A stretch of 64,000 bases of DNA from Coleophoma eucalyptorum. Taxonomy: Eukaryota; Ascomycota; Leotiomycetes; Helotiales; Dermateaceae. The translations under genes and the position numbers were made by a program. This document shows, in pieces, positions 46,136-57,349 of this stretch (within the stretch, counting starts at the first letter, position 1; the number at the start of each line of letters is the position of its first letter). The notes beneath the pieces are model-generated. The model was given only the letters and a program-made list of their open reading frames with translations. It was not told the DNA's origin and did no database searches. The stretch is taken from assembly GCA_026120035.1 (NCBI GenBank), contig JALRME010000017.1, positions 806,001 through 870,000 of the forward strand, given 5' to 3'.

Positions 46136-47280
46136 ATGTTCCTAGCCATGGCAACGTCGCCTTCATACACATATTCAGAAGTTGTGTCTTTTGCGGCATC
46201 TTTCCTCGCAGTTTCAATTTTGGCGGTAACAATACGTTGTTGGGTCAAGTTAAGATTAGTACAGATATTCCTCATAGATGATTGGGTTTTCCTGCTATCA
46301 CTGGTTAGAATAAATTTGCAATTTCGGGCAGGAGCTGACTGGATATTGGAACAGTTTTGGTACATAGGTTTAAATACCAGTTTGCTAGTAGGCGCGAAAT
46401 ATGGATATGGCAAACACATTGAAGAAGCTCCAGCTTCATGCTAAGGTGCGCAGTTTGCCATGTTTGTCATGCTCCTAAAAAGTTAAGCTCACAGTGCTTG
46501 TCTTTTCAAATTTAGATTCAACTTCCCGGTATTATTTTCTACCGTTTAACGGTGATATCTCTCAAACTCAGCATCTCAATATTTCTGCTTCGCCTTACCA
46601 AAACTGAGTCTGCGTGTCGTTATGTCACATATTTCACTTTCATTCTCAGCACTGCATCGACATTGGCCTTCACGGCTTTGGGCGTTTTCCAGTGCACGCC
46701 TATTTCCTACTTTTGGAATAAATCTATCGCAGGAAACTGTGTAAATCATAGCTACATTGCGAAAGTTGGCTATTTAGGTACCGGCACCAATATCTACTCT
46801 GACTTCACCTTTTCGGCAATGCCAATCTATCTGATGTGGAACCACAATATGAAATTCACGGTTAAAGTGTCCGTGGGGATTCTACTCGGGATGGGCTTTT
46901 TGTATGTTGAGCAACATTCCATTTATTATTCATAGGTTTGAAACTGATAGTTTGTTCATAATAGCACAGCGGCAGCGAATATACCACGAATTCAGTATAT
47001 TAAAAACATATATAACGAATCTGATATTTTTTGTAGGTGTTTTTTATCAGTTAAATTTGTCGGTGCTAGTTATCTCCACTACCTCCAGACTAGTCTTGGA
47101 AGCTTAGTATCTGGACTGGAATGTGCTATCGGAATCATAGCAGTCTCGCTAGCTAGCAGTATGTCTTTGATCAGATTGGTTAAGAAGTGGACTGTACATC
47201 AGATCGATTTGATGCTACGGAGAACTCCAAATTCTGCTGCTATTTTGGACGACAAAGTCCCATCTAAGAAAACCTGTTGA
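46136..47280 (+). pseudogene. SAT4/rhodopsin-like fungal integral membrane protein, reading frame doubtful
   Basis: Recognisable as the fungal seven-TM rhodopsin-like (SAT4, PTH11-related) family: an N-terminal TM, the motif LIDDW at the end of the first loop, GYGKH after TM2, QLPGIIFYRLTVISLKLSIS, FQCTPISYFWN, YSDFTF and LECAIGIIAVSLAS. Exons: 46136-46303, then 46355-46445, 46516-46901 and 46965-47280. In that natural model TM2 and GYGKH are kept, but the second exon meets an in-frame TAA (46442-46444) before its splice donor and does not phase with exon 3; a one-base shift just after GYGKH would repair it. Alternatively, acceptor 46391 (exon 46392-46445) gives a fully open frame that lacks TM2. 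I therefore flag it as a likely pseudogene or mis-spliced gene. Confidence 0.55.
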
Positions 47281-48781
47281 GCAGTGGAGCAGCAACTGAA
47301 CTGCCTAACTTTGCATCAATGAAGGTTCAATCTGGAGGCGTAGTTGGGGGGTGGCGGGTGGGGAACCAACTGACCAGCTAGTGATGCGGGATCAGCGTAG
47401 GGAAGGGAAAGAGGACATCAACTCAGGAGTAGGATCGCTTCTGTGCGTGATTTTTCTGCAGGAGGATAATCATCGAAATTTTGATGTCGTACATTAATTG
47501 CTCGTGTATGAGTGTATTGGTCAATATGTTAAGTCTTCAATAGGTAGAACAGACCCGCAACATTGTAGTTACGTGGTAATCGAAAAGCCGCAAGAACCTT
47601 CCCACCCTAATACTAATGCTGATATGGAGCAGGTCAAAACAGTTACTTGTTCACGCAAGTGTATATTCACGAAGTTCGGGCTACAGTACTAAAGAATTAT
47701 GCGAGCTATGGTACTATATCGCATAAATCTTAACGCCGATAGTTCGAAGGTGCCGGCACTTCTGAGTCTCGCGTAGCGGTGTAACAATTCACCCGTACCC
47801 TTCCTTTCCTTTGCAACTATCGTATCTCGGGCACAGGCACAACATTGCTCCGCCCGCGATCTCTCAGTGCTGGTTACTGCAAAGCACCCACAAAGTTAGA
47901 TGCTTGTTAAAATCCAAAGCAGGAGCACGTATTTCGTATTCACAAAGTTTCCTCTCTTGACAATTTCCGACTTGGCAAAATGCTTTGAAATCAGGAGCAG
48001 AATCCTTTCACGACTAGTCTCTCACGTTTGGCACCACTGTGAATGTTTGGGGCTTGGAAAACAAACCATCGCCTCTGAATTTTAACATGCCTAATCGCTG
48101 GTGCTATAGGATCCACCCTATCTAAGTAGTTCGTTTACGTGTGCTTGATTTGGAGTCAATCTTCATCGTCATATTAGATACAAATGAAAGCAGTTTACCT
48201 GAGATGGGCGAGAAACATGTTTATTTCGCTGTATTACCATGTAGAAGTAGGTCCACGACCCCGGAATCAAATTTCAAAAGGGTCTTGTGTTAGAGTTCTC
48301 CTTTGGGCACTTGGGTCGGAAAGTCCTTATCAGTAATCAAATTCTTGGGGTTTCTTTTCGGGTACTATTGTATTGGCCTGAATTGTGGGCACTGTCATGT
48401 TATTGCTCTTGGCATGGCAGTGTACTCATCGGGCTTGATATTAGCCCGAAATGGTTTCGGCATCCTACTATACAGGAATCCGAGAACTCTCAAGGTATTG
48501 CTCCGCAGTCAATACGTCGAGAATTAGCTTGCTGATGAAATCAAGCCCCCCTCACAAAATAAGGCGTGTCTTATAAATACAATCTTGGTTGTTCAGCTCC
48601 CTTCAAATCTATGCTCAACACCTTTTCAAATTCAGAGCACTTCTAATTTATATTCTAGAGATTATCGAATTTTCAGGCTTGGTATTTGGTAGCTCGACAT
48701 TGCCACCATATAGAGAGGTTTTGATCGAACAAACGAAACACCTGCTCCAGCTTTAGTAGAGCAACAGCAACTAATATCAAT
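47281..48781. other. Intergenic, upstream of PDR transporter
   Basis: About 1.5 kb. Small ORFs around 48287-48535 have no family features. A GGGGGGTGGCGGGTGGGG run lies near 47346. It presumably includes the ABC transporter promoter. Confidence 0.45.
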
Positions 48782-51700
48782 ATGGAGAATGAAAGCTCTG
48801 ATTCTGGACACGATAGTACTTCTGCTTTAGAAACCCAACATGATGCTGTGATAACCAAGCTTGCAAAGCAGATGACATCTCACTCGGCACAATCTACCCT
48901 CAACACCACCGATAATCCTTTCAGCCCTGTTTCAGGTTCCAAACTTGACCCTCGGTCGGAGAATTTTAAACCTCGTGCCTGGCTCAAGTCTTTGCTGCAC
49001 CTTAAGTCAAGAGATCCAGAGAGTTTTCCCGACAGAACCGCCGGCGTTGCCTTCCGAAACCTCAATGTTTACGGTTTCGGAAACGCCACAGATTACCAAA
49101 AGAGTGTTGGAAATATATGGTTGGAATTTGGGGGACTAGTTCGGAAGATAACTCGAACGGAACGGCCACGAAAAATCGACATCCTGCGCGAGTTTGACGG
49201 ACTGGTACAGAGCGGAGAGATGCTCGTCGTATTAGGTCCCCCAGGGTCCGGTTGTTCGACACTGCTGAAAACAATCGCTGGTGAAGTCTCTGGCATATAC
49301 GTTGACGAAAATTCTAGATTGAATTATCAAGGTAGGTTCATGCATACGTTTGAAATCATTTACTGTATGAGCTGACAAAAGTTTAAATTAGGCATCAGCG
49401 CCGAGCACATGCGAACTCATTTCCGTGGTGAGGCAATCTATACGGCGGAAGTAGACGTCCACTTCCCGATGCTCAGCGTTGGAGATACTTTGGCTTTTGC
49501 AGCTATGGCGAGAGCACCACGAAACTTGCCTGGAAATGTCGATAAATGGACGTATGCCACTCAAATGCGAGACGCCATCATGTCCATGTTCGGCATTGGC
49601 CACACTATCAATACGCGTGTTGGCGATGATTTCATACGTGGAGTCAGCGGAGGAGAACGAAAACGAGTCAGTATTGCAGAGGCTTTCTTAAGTGGAGCGC
49701 CTCTCCAATGCTGGGACAACAGCACTCGTGGTCTCGACTCTGCTAACGCCATTGAATTTTGCAAAACGCTTCGTCAGTCTACGGATCTTCTTGGTTCCAC
49801 TGCCTGTGTTGCTATATATCAAGCACCCGGCGCTGCTTATGATATCTTCGATAAAGTGACGGTCTTGTACGATGGCCAGCAGATCTTCTTTGGCCCAACC
49901 AATGCAGCAAAGAATTACTTTGAGAATCTCGGATTTCAATGTCCCGACAGACAGACGGATTGCGACTTCTTAACGTCAATGACTAGTGCGGAAGAAAGAG
50001 TCATAAAACCAGGATGGGGTGATAGAGTTCCCAAAACAGCTAACGAGTTTGCTTCAATCTGGAAATCCAGTCCTGAGCGTGCTCGCCTATTGGAAGATAT
50101 TGCCGAGTACGACAAAACTTATCCTCTTGGGGGTGAGCACTTAGAAAGATTCAAGCAATCAAGAAAGGCGCAACAGTCTAAGAGACAGTACGTTTTAGTC
50201 TTCAAGGAATGCCTAGACTCGCTTTTACTAATCGAATATAGGAGGGTTAAGTCGCCATATACTCTTGATTACATACAACAAATCAACCTTTGCCTCTGGC
50301 GAGGTTTCAAGAGACTACAGGGTGATCCAAGTTTGACCATCACCCAATTAGTCAGTAACTTTATCATGTCCGTCGTTGCAGGAAGTGTTTTCTACAATCT
50401 TAAGGACAACGCTAGCAGTTTCTTCTCCCGTGGATCTCTACTTTTCTTTGCCGTTTTGCTCAATGCCATTGCCAGCTCGCTAGAGGTATTTTTTACTTTT
50501 TTGATTAGTACAGTACAAGTGACTAACCGTTTGTAGATTCTTATCCTATATGCACAGAGAGGCATTGTCGAAAAGCATTCAAGATATGCCTTATACCACC
50601 CTTCAGCTGAAGCTTTTGCTTCGATGTTGACCGACATACCATACAAGATATTGAATGCTTTTACTTTCAATGCCCCTCTCTACTTCATGACTAACCTAAA
50701 ACGAGAATCCGGCGCTTTCTTTTTTTTTATATTAACAACATTCTTACTCACACTAGCAATGTCGATGATCTTTCGAACTATCGCCGCTTCCTCTCGAACC
50801 CTGGCGCAAGCTTTAGCACCTGGTTCAATTGTCATCCTGTCATTGCTAATGTATTCCGGATTCGCGATCCCAAAGCCATATATACTTGGTTGGTCAGAAT
50901 GGATCTATTATCTTGACCCTCTATCCTACGCCTTCGAGAGTCTCATGATAAATGAGTTTAGCGGGCGAATATTCTCATGCGTTCAGTTTATTCCTGCGGG
51001 TGCTGCATATGCTGCAAGTGTAGGCCAAGAGATAGTATGCTCCGCAGTTGGTGCCAAGGCTGGCTTGGATTTTGTCAACGGCGACGACTACATTAAATCT
51101 GCTTTTGAATATAAACACGAACACAAATGGAGGCAAGTCTAGAACACATTTATAATAGATATTGATCGACTGACCACATTAAATATAGAAATATCGGCAT
51201 TATCATCGCATTCACAATAGGGTTTTGCGCCACACACGTTCTCGCAACAGAGTATATTTCAGAAAAGAAATCGAAAGGAGAAGTTCTACTTTTCCCCCGT
51301 GGAACGTCTGCTGCCAAACTTGTTGCTAAAAACTCTTCTGATATAGAGTCTCTTCGAGAGAAACCTGTCTTTGATCAGCAAAACGAGAGCAAATTCGAAC
51401 AGCCATCAATGCTGACTGATCAAGGAGCCATCTTTCACTGGGATGATGTTTGTTACGATATCAGGATCAAGGGTGAACCTCGAAGGATCCTAGATCACGT
51501 TGACGGATGGGTTAAGCCGGGAACACTGACTGCGCTGATGGTGAGAATTACCTTCCTTTAATTTGACCCCGTGTAAATAAAAGCTAATGTATTATAATCA
51601 CTAGGGTGTATCAGGTGCCGGAAAGACAACTCTTCTTGATGTGCTCGCTAGTCGTGTAACCACTGGAGTCATTACTGGTGGGATGTTTGTTGACGGCCGA

Positions 51701-53490
51701 GAAAGAGATGAATCATTCCAGAGGAGTACTGGCTACGTTCAACAACAAGACTTACATCTATTGACATCTACTGTGAGAGAAGCATTAAACTTCAGTGCTC
51801 TACTGCGACAGCCTGGCCACATATCACACGAAGAGAAGCTCAAATATGTTGACGAGGTCATCGATCTCTTGGACATGGAACCATATGCAGACGCTGTGGT
51901 TGGTGTTCCCGGCGAGGGCTTGAATGTGGAACAGCGAAAACGCCTGACTATTGGAGTTGAGCTTGCAGCAAAGCCTCAACTTCTACTTTTCTTAGATGAA
52001 CCAACCTCTGGCCTCGATAGTCAAACGTCATGGATCATTTGTAACCTCATGGAAAAGCTAAAGAAAAGTGGACAACCTATCCTATGTACCATCCATCAAC
52101 CATCAGCCATGCTTTTCCAACGATTTGATCGCTTGTTATTTCTTGCAAAGGGAGGTAAAACCGTATATTTCGGAGAGATTGGCGAAAACTCCAAGGTTTT
52201 GACCAATTACTTTGAGAGAAACGGTGCTCCTAAATGCCCGGCTGAAGCTAATCCAGCAGAGTGGATGCTTGAAATTATCGGAGCCGCTCCGGGTTCACGC
52301 ACGGATATTGATTGGCCACAGACTTGGAAGTCTAGCGCTGAGTTTACGAAGACGAAGCAGGAGCTTTCTAATTTGCTGGAAATTCGCCCCCAGGTAGCAG
52401 CTGCAAGAGATAACGGCACCCAGAACGGATTGTATGATGAATTCGCGGCTCCGTTCGGACTCCAGTTCTGGCAAGTCACCAAGAGAGTGTTCGAGCAGTA
52501 TTGGCGTACACCTTCTTATATATACTCCAAGGCAGCTCTATCTATTGGTTCTGTATGTTCTTTCACTCTACTCGTGTTATATTCTTTTCATCTAATTATC
52601 GGTTTTAGGCCATGTTCATTGGTTTCTCGTTCTTTGACGCAGATAATACTCGACAAGGCCTCCAAAATCAGACCTTCTCGCTCTTCATGCTTTTCAGTAT
52701 CTTCGGACAGCTTGCACAACAGATCATGCCCAATTTTGTTACTCAAAGGTCATTGTATGAGGTCCGAGAAAGGCCCTCTAAAACATACTCCTGGAAAGCA
52801 TTTGTCTTGTCGAATATCATCGTGGAAATGCCTTGGAACGTTCTCATGGCAGTCTTCATGTATTTGACCTGGTATTATCCCATTGGTCTTGAACAGAATG
52901 CTGTTCCAACCGACGCGGTAGTAGAACGAGGCGCTCTAATGTTCCTTTATATGTTGACATACCTCATCTTTACATCAACATTCTCTATCATGATTGTCGC
53001 CGGGATTGACCAAGCCGCCGAGGGTGCTAATATTGCAAACCTTCTATTCTCGCTGTCTCTGATGTTCTGTGGTGTACTGGCATCCAAGGAATCGCTTCCT
53101 GGCTTCTGGATCTTCATGTATCGGGTATCTCCATTTACCTATCTAGTTGGGGGCATGCTCTCAACGGCAGTGGCAAATACAGATGTAATTTGTGCTACCA
53201 ATGAGTATCTTACGATGCAGCCGATTTCCGGATCCACATGTGGAGAATATCTAAGTGCTTTTGTTGAGGTCAACAAAGGTTATGTCCTCAATGGAAATGC
53301 GACGAGCGATTGTATGTACTGTCCAACAAGCACTACGAACGACTATTTGACAACAATCTCCGTTCACTGGAGTGAAGCATGGAGAAACCTCGGCCTTATT
53401 TGGGTCTATATTTTTTTTAATGTAGTTGGCGCTTTGGCAATCTACTGGTTGGCTCGTGTGCCAAAAAAGATCAAAGCTAAGCATAGCTAG
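48782..53490 (+). CDS. PDR-type ABC transporter (ABCG, full size)
   Basis: ATP-driven plasma-membrane efflux pump with reversed topology (NBD-TMD)2. Six exons (48782-49331, 49392-50485, 50537-51132, 51189-51540, 51605-52552, 52609-53490) give 1,473 aa, the normal length. NBD1 has [11 protein letters not shown] with the Cys replacing Lys in Walker A (PDR hallmark), [13 protein letters not shown], and [17 protein letters not shown]2, from residue 865, has [33 protein letters not shown] and [15 protein letters not shown]. Each TMD has about six segments. The intron at 51133-51188 uses a GC donor (AG|GCAAGT). The family exports azoles and other toxic or self-made metabolites. It resembles Aspergillus Atr/Pdr pumps. 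Whether it serves a nearby pathway is unknown. Confidence 0.95.
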
Positions 53491-53982
53491 ATAGCTGGTA
53501 AGGCGATGCAAAGCTATATACCTCTTAAATTTTACTTGTAGTTGATTTCCTTCTTGCTTCACCCTTAATATTAAGCTGCAGAGTTTGAAAGGTTTAAATA
53601 AATTTGATGTTAAAAACCAATCTTTGTATATGTCGGATTCTGGATTTGAACAATTTGTTGTTTCGAATCTTAGGAATCCGCCGATCGGAGTCAATAGCTG
53701 CCCACCAAACTCTGCGCTCTTATTCAATTTCCATCCAAGTCAGAGGAGCATGCTCTCAGCAGCATCATTCTCAGTCTAGGCTAAGGGCTACACGAACATA
53801 TGCACACACAGATAACCGTGCAGAGTAAGAGATTAACGGAAGGAGATCGCCAGTGGTGACATAAGGCCAAAAAGCAAATTGAACTAAAAAGCATGTAAGT
53901 TTAGTGTGGTTACTTGGAAGTAAACGGAGAGTAGTGAGAACAGCCAGTTACAGGTGATTCAATTTAATATACGCACCTGTCC
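53491..53982. other. Intergenic
   Basis: About 490 bp between the ABC transporter stop and the NLR remnant. No NACHT P-loop or other upstream part of the NLR gene is present here, so the remnant is truncated at its 5' side. Confidence 0.5.
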
Positions 53983-55272
53983 ATGTCCAATCCGTCAGTG
54001 CAGGAAGATATTATTAGTTTTATTCGATCGAGGCTTGCCGCCAGCTCGCAGATGCGAAGGTGGCGGCACCTGTTCCAAGACATCAAAACGGCTCTGGTCG
54101 TTGGGGCCAAAGGAATGTAAGAGTTGACTATTACTCTTTTGCTGCTAGTAGGCTGACTGCCCCTCCCACACATAGGTTTTGATGGGTCGAATGCCAGATC
54201 TACGCCATCAAACGGCTCCGTGACCAATCACAGGTTCTACAAGCTACGCCACCTGCCCACAGATCTGGGGGAGATATATGTTCACATATTCGAACGAATC
54301 CCCGAGCAAGATAGGCCATTTGTTCGCCAAGTTCTCCTGTGGTTATGCGGCCATACTACAGCACCCTGGCTCACTTACAAAGGCGTAAATCCAAACGTTC
54401 TCTTGGAAGCGGTGGAATACAACCTCCGAGAAAGTGAGACTGGGGTTAGATCCTATAAATACAACTATGAAGATATTAGAGAACTTTGCGGCTGTCTCAT
54501 CACAACTCCTGCGGTGCCTAGCAGTAACCTTAGTGATACCTTGGAGCTAGAGCTATGGCACGATTGTGGATTTTCTGGTAACTCAGACGAGTCAATCCCC
54601 GGCGGTGGATCCAATTTCTTCGTATTGCTAGCCCATTACACGGTTCTGGAGTTTCTGAAGTCGCCACTGATCCAACAGAGCAATGTAAGTTATTTTGCTC
54701 TATCAGATGGTTTCATTGAGCAAGAATTCACGACCAGCGTTCTAAAACAGGCTCTGAGCACCGACCCCACCGGATTATCGGCAGACTGGGTAAATGACCG
54801 CGAGGCGTACTGTCTTACTCTCGCTTGCGCCTTGGAAGACACCTGCCCTGAGAATGCCCTCGATATCAAAGACCTGTTCATCCAATATTTCAACCCTTTT
54901 CATGCTCACTTTCCTCGGCTCGCAGCGATCCAAAGACAAATACTGGATAGCGAGGATATAGCACGCACGTATCTCTTGGGCGACTTGCTGTCCCCAGTGG
55001 TCGAACAGCCCACGAATGCTGGCGAACCTTTCGGATACAGTAGAATACTCTTGAATATACTTTTTTGGGGGAACTACTCGCTAGCAGACTATTTTCTTAT
55101 CGGGAAAGATTTGCGATTACTTGAGACTACTCTACTCCGTGCAGTTTTCCCCACAGTTTCAGGTGATATGGGTAACACCACCGCTGTAGGAACTCTTATC
55201 GAAGTATTAGCGGAAGCATCGGCATCAGATTCAGTAGAATGGGTCTACCAGAGGCTAGATAATTTGAATTAA
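53983..55272 (+). pseudogene. NLR (NACHT/STAND NTPase) remnant, 5'-truncated, with stop and frameshift
   Basis: The reading starts at ATG 53983 (SNPSVQEDIISFIRSRLAAS, the tail end of a fungal NACHT domain) and splices at 54116/54176 into ...GAKGMF. The next codon, where the family has Arg (FRWVxCQ), is TGA (54180-54182), as expected from a CGA-to-TGA transition. After WVECQIYAIKRLRDQSQ the frame changes near 54235-54245. It then runs open as LRHLPTDLGEIYVHIFERIP, the winged-helix element typical of fungal NLRs, to a TAA ending at 55272. No P-loop and no C-terminal repeats remain. The downstream 350-codon ORF by itself could be annotated as a hypothetical protein, but the three lesions together indicate a decayed gene. 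Confidence 0.72.
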
Positions 55273-56054
55273 TATGCCTCTGCTGCCTCTATGTTAAAGA
55301 TTTCAAAAATAGATATCAACTACTTTGACCTATACAGTTTCGCCGTCCTCATTCTATCCGACAAGCCAGTGAAAATTTTAGACTGACAATACCGTACAAA
55401 ATAACCAGAACTTCCCTACTGACCAGTACACTAATGCACCATTAGAACGAGTTGAGATACGAAATAATTGTCAGTCTAATGGACTTAATGTCTCATAATT
55501 CAGCATGGGATGATGATATTGAACAGCATTGTAAGACCACATACGTAAGGCATATACAAAATGATACTGGAGTTAGAAGCTACGTAACCTACACGAACGC
55601 GCAAGATAAGAATAAGCGTGACGTAAGCACTAGTAGCAGTGTAATATCGAGTGCTTCTTGCTCGTACGAGCTGCTACACGCGATTCTATGCCAATTTAGA
55701 GGTATTAGAAGAAGCCAGTGCTGTGCAATGTTTATATAAAGCTTTTTAGCAAGGCTGAGAGGTAAAATTAAGTTTGTCTACTGCTTTGGGACATCTACAA
55801 GCCTCTAGTAAGCTTACCTAAGAAGTTAGTCGCCTTTTGTGCCACGTGACTAACATCCTTTATAAAACTCCGAACCTCGTGTAATCTGCACTTCATTCTC
55901 TGGTTCCATCATCTCTCTAAATTCGGATCGAGCCGAGCTAGTTCGTTAGCGTCCCGATCACTCGCCATTGTCGCGAAACGTGTTATTATGAGATTGTAAC
56001 ACCAACTCGGTTGCAGGTCAACATAATCTTCATTGAGCCTTGTATCAAGCAACA
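55273..56054. other. Intergenic, promoter of the alpha/beta hydrolase
   Basis: About 780 bp. A TATAAAA box lies at 55861-55867 and a CACGTG at 55843-55848, both about 190-210 bp upstream of the next ATG. No gene seen; the ORF at 55452-55739 is unsupported. Confidence 0.5.
55843..55848. promoter_or_regulatory. CACGTG E-box upstream of alpha/beta hydrolase
   Basis: A perfect CACGTG within GCCACGTGAC, 12 bp before a TATAAAA box and 206 bp before the hydrolase ATG. It is a candidate bHLH or related site. Its regulator is unknown. Confidence 0.35.
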
Positions 56055-56841
56055 ATGGCAAAGCCAACAATTATCTTTGTTCCAGGGTTGTGGGAAGGAC
56101 CAACAGTATTTGATGCCGTTTCCGCAAAACTTCAGTCATACGGATACCCGACGGAGTATGCTCCACTGGCCAGCACTAACCGTCCATCTCCAGGAAATCC
56201 TACTTTACTCGATGACATTGCTCTGATTCACAGCGTTATCGACCGGGTCGCTTCCACAGGCGTGGAAATTATACTTGTTTGTCACTCAGCTGGCGGCTTT
56301 TTAGGATCGGCAGCTATGAAGGATCTGTCTCTGAAGAGAAGAAATGATGGGGGCTTAAAGGGCGGAGTGAGCAAGCTGGTTTTCTTAACAGCCGGACTAT
56401 TGCCAGAGGGAATGAGACATCCTGAAGATTTGCCATTTTATGATGTTCAGGTGAGTGCTCTAATATTGCCAGGCTGATTCCTTTTTACGTCCCTATCGAG
56501 TTTTCTGAAAATGTTAGGGTAACGAAATGCACTGCAAAGAGCCTAGTGATGTCCTTTTCAATGATCTTCCCGCCTCGGCTAAAGAACCTTGGCTCGCCAA
56601 ATTGCAATGCCAACCAGCTACGGGCTGGACAGGCGTGGTTCCGCATGCAGGATGGAAATACGTCCCTAGCGTGTATCTTATCTGTGAAGGGGATGTGTTA
56701 TTACACCGAGAGACGCAGGCTCAGATGGCAGCATTGGCCAACTCTCAACCTGAAAGATGCACAGCCGGACATATGGTTATGCTGAGTCAACCAGAGAGGG
56801 TGGTAGAGGTTGTAAGACGAGCGGCAGGGGAGATTATATAG
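56055..56841 (+). CDS. Alpha/beta hydrolase (AB_hydrolase_6, EstC-like)
   Basis: Two exons (56055-56450 and 56518-56841) give 239 aa. IIFVPGLWEGPTVFDAV is the oxyanion-hole region, LVCHSAGGF the nucleophile elbow (Ser in CHSAGG), CEGDVLLH contains the acid Asp, and CTAGHMVMLSQPE the catalytic His. No signal peptide, so cytosolic. The family covers small-molecule esterases found often in fungal metabolite or detoxification clusters. Here it lies convergent with a Zn2Cys6 regulator (508 bp between stops). The substrate cannot be inferred. Confidence 0.9.
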
Positions 56842-57349
56842 GATGTGTCCTAAATAACTGTCGTAATATTGCAATTGAAACAAGATTTTATCATTCGCTT
56901 GCGGGGAAGAGGCTATGTTTATGGTATTCTCGGTGGTTGAACGCAAAAGACATAAGACGGCATCGCCATGCTATCGCAAACCTTGGGAATAGGTATCGGT
57001 GTACTATGATAGCACGAGTCAGTGGGGCAAGGAGAATAAATACATATCCAATAGACTTACCACACGAGGGTGTCTTCTCGGCAGGGTATTTCAGAGACAC
57101 CCCAGTTGTAAACCTATCATACAATCTTGTTCTATTCCGTCGTCTCTAATCTAGACACGTACAGTACAGTCGATCATGGCAGCCAGTTCAATCCTGACAT
57201 GTCGGTAGGACTCCTTACAGGATATTGATCCTTATTATTAGCGCCACAGAAAAGTTTAATGCTCGCTCAGTTTGGGAAATGCCCGCTACTTAGTGTTATT
57301 ACCATGTCTTATCTTAGAATGGTTCAAGACTGCTGTCTATTTTGAAACT
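56842..57349. other. Convergent intergenic region
   Basis: About 510 bp between the stop codons of the hydrolase and the Zn2Cys6 regulator. No gene seen. Confidence 0.5.
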
